This document shows positions 60,564 through 64,000 of a stretch of 64,000 nt of DNA, one piece after another. The translations under genes were made by a program, and so were the position numbers. A model generated the notes under the pieces. It saw nothing but the letters and a program-made list of their open reading frames with translations, searched no databases and had not been told where the DNA came from. How positions within the stretch are numbered: the first letter of the stretch is position 1; every line of letters begins with the position of its first letter. Source of the DNA: Rhabditoides inermis (Eukaryota > Nematoda > Chromadorea > Rhabditida > Rhabditidae); contig CAWZYM010000232.1 in assembly GCA_963966185.1 (NCBI GenBank), forward strand, positions 627,001 to 691,000, given 5' to 3'.

Positions 60564-61722
60564 CCCCCCTACTCTATCCCAGATCCCTCCTTCGAACACT
60601 GTCCTCATCACTGTCATCGCCCGTCCTGACTACTACCTTATGCACGAACACATCACCCTCGGCAAGAAGCTCGGCAGTGAGTAGAGCAGAGAACACTGTG
60701 TCTACCGTAACCCTCAGGTGGCGCGTTCGGCGAAGTGTTCATCGGGACGCTTCGAAAGGGCGAGGAGGATATAGACGTCGCTGTGAAGAGACTCAAGGGG
60801 CAGATCACCAAGAAGGCACTCAACGAGTTCACCAAGGTGATCAGCTGATCAGCTGATCAACTCAGCTTATCGATCAGCTGTTCAGGAGGCAAAGCTGATG
60901 CGTCGCTTCGATCATCCGAACATTGTCCGGATGTACGGAGTCGCTCCGCAGGAGGAACCAATCATGATCGTCCTCGAATTAGCCAAGGGAGGCGCACTCA
61001 AGGTGGGCGGGACTAGAGGGGCGGGGCTTACGTGTCATTACAGGACTACCTGAAGAAGAATCCACAGACAGACAAAGCGCGCATCCTCGAATTCTGTAAG
61101 GACGCTTGTCGCGGAATGTGCTATCTGCACGCCAGAAAGGTAAGGGGAGAGAGAGGGAGGGGGGGAGAGAGCCTTCTGTAGATATTGCACCGTGACCTGG
61201 CGGCTCGCAACTGTCTCCTCGGACCCGAACCCAACTACGCTGTCAAGATATCCGACTTCGGTCTCTCGCTGTCAGAGACAAAAGAAATCAAACTGGAGAA
61301 GCTGAAGAACATGCCGGTCAAGTGGCTCGCCCCGGAGACACTCAGCAAGGTAGGGAGGGGGTGAGGGGAGGTGACGTCATCCACATCATATCAGGGCGTC
61401 TTCTCGAACAAGACCGACGTGTGGTCGTTCGGCGTTCTGGTGTGGGAGATTCTGAACAAGTGCCAGACGGATCCGTTCCCTGGAGAGACGAACGCCCAGG
61501 CCAAGGTGAAGATTCTGTCGGGACAGCGGCCGATGGACCCGCCCCCAAACAGCCCGCCCCTCACCAATGCGGCCATGGAACTGTGCTTCACACAGGTAAC
61601 AAGGAGTGGGGGGACAGTGAATGGAGCGTGTTCAGAACCCGGAGGAGCGTCCGGAGTTCGATGCTCTGTTCCGCCTGCTTTCTCCGAAGGAACAGCCTCC
61701 TGCGCCGCCGGCGGATGAGTGA
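59495..61722 (+). CDS. Fer-like SH2 non-receptor tyrosine kinase
   Basis: Start MKKSSIVPKKKGRKES, then a Ser/Asn-rich linker (NPNNPKSQASPVSRS). The SH2 domain shows WYHGLMPRVDCEEILK and DGDFLVRKT (the phosphotyrosine-binding Arg). The kinase domain has ITLGKKLGSGAFGEVFIG (P-loop), VAVKRL (Lys), LHRDLAARNCLL (catalytic loop), ISDFGLSLSE (DFG) and MPVKWLAPE, then TDVWSFGVLVWEI and NPEERPEFDALFRLL, stop at 61722. SH2-kinase order without an F-BAR domain is typical of the large nematode Fer-related family, which includes sperm-signalling members. The activation loop (ETKEIKLEKLKN) has no tyrosine, so regulation by loop autophosphorylation is unlikely. About twelve exons; CT-rich tract in the intron at 59990-60180. 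Confidence 0.92.
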
Positions 61723-61984
61723 ACAAGAGAGGAGGAAGGAATGCTTACACGAAACGAGAAACACGTCCACAAATTACTTAGAAATCAGTCACTATCGCCC
61801 CTGTCGCATTGCTTTGAACCACTTTCCCGCCTCTTATCACTTACAAAACATTGTGCCATTGAGTATGTTCAATTCTGTGAAAAAAAAAGCTTGTTACACG
61901 AGTGTGGAAATAGTTTATACAGGGTTTTCGTAGAGATCAAGAGGTTTTCGCAGTCAGTGATTAATTTTAAACCTGAATTACAAG

Positions 61985-62894
61985 TTAGAACATGGTTCCG
62001 GGCATGCCTCCCATGCTGCCCATGGCTCCGCCCATCCCTCCTTGGTATCCGCGCTGTTGGTATTCAGAAATTTCGACTCCGCCCATTCCGACTCCGCCCA
62101 TCCCTCCTTGGTATCCGCGCTGTTGGTATTCAGAAATTCCGACTCCGCCCATTTCGACTCCGCCCATCCCTCCTTGGTATCCGCGCTGTTGGTATTCAGA
62201 AATTCCGACTCCGCCCATTCCGACTCCGCCCATCCCTCCTTGGTATCCGCGCTGTTGGTATTCAGAAATTTCGACTCCGCCCATTCCGACTCCGCCCATC
62301 CTACCTTGGTATCCGCGCTGTTGGTATTCAGAAATTCCGACTCCGCCCATTCCGACTCCGCCCATCCCTCCTTGGTATCCGCGCTGTTGGTATTCAGAAA
62401 TTCCGACTCCGCCCATTCCGACTCCGCCCATCCCTCCTTGGTATCCGCGCTGTTGGTATTCAGAAATTCCGACTCCGCCTATTCCGACTCCGCCCATCCC
62501 TCCTTGGTATCCGCGCTGTTGGTATTCAGAAATTCCGACTCCGCCCATTCCGACTCCGCCCATCCCTCCTTCGTATCCGCTCTGTTGGTATCCAGAATTT
62601 CCGACTCCGCCCATCCCTCCTTGGTATCCGTTCTGTTGATATCCAGAATTTCCGACTCCGCCAATCGCTCCCTGGTATACGCTCTGTTCGACTGCTGGTA
62701 GCCGGCCTGGTTGTATTCACCCATTCCGTTCATTCCGTAACCTGAAATAAGAAGTGTGAAACAAACAATTCAATTGAAGTTCTAATTTACTGGTACTACT
62801 TACCTCCCATTCCAATGGGTCGTCCATATCCAGGGTAGGGCAAAGCAGAGGCCGCGGCCACCAGCACAGCAATGACAACCGAGAACAACTGCAT
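61985..62894 (-). CDS. Gly-rich secreted repeat protein, apparently frameshifted
   Basis: Start at 62894: MQLFSVVIAVLVAAASALPY, a signal peptide, then PGYGRPIGMG. Exon 2 begins GYGMNGMGEYNQAGYQQS. The body repeats a unit of GISEYQQRGYQGGMGGVGMG type at least eight times and ends GSMGGMPGTMF (stop at 61985). Near 62690 the frame joining exon 2 to the repeats is off by one base: the start frame runs into NRAYTRERLAESE and would stop near 62479, while the Gly-rich frame stays open to the end. Either a pseudogene, a sequencing error in repetitive DNA, or an alternative junction. Similar GGY proteins are structural or antimicrobial in nematodes; a role here is inference. Confidence 0.72.
62020..62640. 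repeat. coding tandem repeat of about 60 bp
   Basis: About ten units of roughly 48-60 bp (tccctccttggtatccgcg pattern on the plus strand). Several are almost identical, suggesting recent homogenisation. It encodes the Gly/Tyr/Gln repeats of the minus-strand protein. Confidence 0.93.
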
Positions 62895-62937
62895 ACTGTA
62901 GAAAGATGGAAGTTGTCTTCTCTTTCTGTCTACTCAC

Positions 62938-62944
62938 TTATATA
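62938..62944 (-). promoter_or_regulatory. TATA box of the minus-strand Gly-rich gene
   Basis: TATATAA on the minus strand, about 44 bases before the start at 62894. Confidence 0.65.
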
Positions 62945-63228
62945 ACTTGTTCTGTATTCAATAGCTTTGATGTGCACTGTTCAGCGAACGATGAGAAAGA
63001 TGAGCGCGAGACAGTGCAGTCTGGGAGAGAGCACAGACGCGCGACAGATACGACGACCATTTGATGAACGCCCAGTCTTGATCATTATCAAAAACACACG
63101 CGACTCCACGAGGCCTTGCCAAGATGTTCGACCAGGAACATTTAAAAATGATGTCACCGGAAGTGACTCATATAGATAAAGCTAAAATAGGAAGTAGAGT
63201 TCGCGAAATAGAAGTCTGAAGTTTTCGG

Positions 63229-63236
63229 TATATAAG
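63229..63236 (+). promoter_or_regulatory. TATA box of the plus-strand Gly-rich gene
   Basis: TATATAAG, 61 bases before the start at 63290. The two Gly-rich genes diverge from a roughly 400-base promoter region. Confidence 0.65.
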
Positions 63237-63289
63237 GCAGTAGAGGGAAGGAGAAAATAGATTCATTCGAGCTTCGATCCTTCTACAGT

Positions 63290-63666
63290 ATGCAATTGTT
63301 CTCGGTTGTCTTTGCTGTGCTGGTTGCTGCGGCCTCTGCTATTCCCTACCCTCGATATGGACGACCCATTGGAATGGGAATGGGAGGTGAGTGATATCAG
63401 TAAATTAGTACTTCAACTAAATTGCTTGTTTCACACTTCTTATTTCAGATCATGGAATGAACGGAATGGGTGGATACAACCAAGCTGGCTACCAGCAGTC
63501 GTCTGGATACCAACATAGCGGATACCAGGGAGGAATGGGCGGAGTCGGAAGTTCTGGATACCCACAGAGCGGATACCAAGGAGGCATGGGCGGAGCCGGA
63601 ATGGGTGGAACCATGGGAAGCATGGGCGTGGGAGGAATGCCCGCGCATGTTGGAAACGGATTCTGA
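63290..63666 (+). CDS. Gly-rich secreted repeat protein, intact copy
   Basis: Two exons (63290-63386, 63449-63666), about 104 residues. The signal peptide is MQLFSVVFAVLVAAASAIPY, followed by PRYGRPIGMGMGDHGMNGMG. Then come short repeats (GYQQSSGYQHSGYQGGMGG and SGYPQSGYQGGMGG) and an end at MPAHVGNGF. The signal peptide and intron position match the divergent neighbour, so the two are an inverted duplicate pair, this one with far fewer repeats. In frame throughout. Confidence 0.85.
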
Positions 63667-63743
63667 AAATACTTTCATCTCATGAAAATTTATCAAGAAT
63701 ATACGTGTACATAAAGATTTTCTTTACTTGTTGATGATTTGAA

Positions 63744-64000
63744 ATGACAGTGGTGGAGAAACAGAAGGCAGTCACATCGGTCGCTCGCTTGCCCGCAGTC
63801 GGTCGGGTGAGGATGCGTAGCGAGTGAGTCTCCCCTCCCCTTCTCTCCTCCTCCGCTCTCCCTTCCAGTTGCAGTGTGTTGAGTGAACTGGTCTCCCTCC
63901 CTTCCACCGACCCCCGCTCCTTCCTTCCCTCCGTGCTCGCTGACAACTCCATCCGCCCCGATGACTGCGCCATCACTGCCTCTCGCAACAAGGACGGCAG
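63744..64000 (+). CDS. 5' part of an unidentified gene
   Basis: Exon 1 (63744-63823) gives MTVVEKQKAVTSVARLPAVG and exon 2 (from 63869) gives DCSVLSELVSLPSTDPRSFL followed by ADNSIRPDDCAIT, running off the window. The GT/AG intron is clean and the frame is kept. The RSFLPSVLADNSIRPD stretch faintly recalls the N-terminus of RNase PH-like exosome subunits, but this is too little to call. Confidence 0.55.

Noticed and set aside
61992..62639. Plus-strand Pro/Tyr-rich repeat protein over the Gly-rich array
   Set aside because: Antisense shadow of the minus-strand Gly-rich gene, which has a signal peptide, intron and TATA box.
63744..64000. Naming the right-edge gene as an exosome RNase PH-like subunit
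   Set aside because: Only a short RPD-containing stretch is suggestive; too little sequence is inside the window to support a name.

Overview
The window looks like a piece of a nuclear genome from a free-living or insect-associated nematode, most likely a rhabditid or diplogastrid. The evidence is a cluster of Str-type chemoreceptor genes, several UDP-glycosyltransferases, a bestrophin, a ROP-1/Ro60 homologue, a Fer-like SH2 tyrosine kinase of the kind expanded in nematodes, small secreted proteins with GYQ/GGMGG repeats, many short introns with tttcag acceptors, and tttcag placed a few bases before several start codons (possible spliced-leader acceptors). The genus cannot be named from sequence alone. 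All gene models below were assembled by eye from exon homology and splice signals, so exon edges carry some uncertainty.

Layout. 0.2-2.4 kb: a UGT cut by the left edge. 2.5-11.6 kb, all minus strand: bestrophin, a small secreted protein, two Str-type 7TM receptors. 12.5-14.4 kb: a cation diffusion facilitator (ZnT type). 14.5-18.4 kb: a B-box/coiled-coil protein and an unrecognised acidic-tailed protein. 18.9-21.1 kb: a third Str receptor, one intron of which holds two inverted copies of a tRNA-derived SINE. 21.3-29.3 kb: a repeat-rich block with an apparently intact two-ORF LINE, a 3' fragment of a second LINE, 67-bp and 123-bp dispersed repeats, and a tRNA-Ser(AGA). 30.3-35.7 kb, minus: a divergent 7TM receptor and a PiT-type sodium-phosphate transporter with a four-fold tandem duplication of part of one exon. 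37.2-40.0 kb: a chromodomain-SET protein with altered catalytic motifs. 40.3-41.9 kb: a fold-back Tc1/mariner derivative. 42.9-45.0 kb: two secreted proteins, one an acidic-pro/basic-mature preproprotein of Ala, Arg, Lys and Gln. 45.7-47.9 kb: a broken Penelope-like reverse transcriptase. 47.9-53.7 kb: an unrecognised basic nuclear-type protein, divergent from the Ro60 gene. 53.8-59.0 kb: two tandem UGTs. 59.5-61.7 kb: SH2-tyrosine kinase. 62.0-63.7 kb: a divergent pair of Gly-rich secreted repeat proteins. 63.7 kb to the edge: the 5' end of an unidentified gene.

The genes do not form one pathway. The mix of chemoreceptors, UGTs, small secreted proteins and mobile elements suggests a fast-evolving, arm-like chromosome region with a few conserved housekeeping genes (Ro60, PiT, CDF). 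A striking shared property is that many introns carry long (GA)n/(CT)n tracts.
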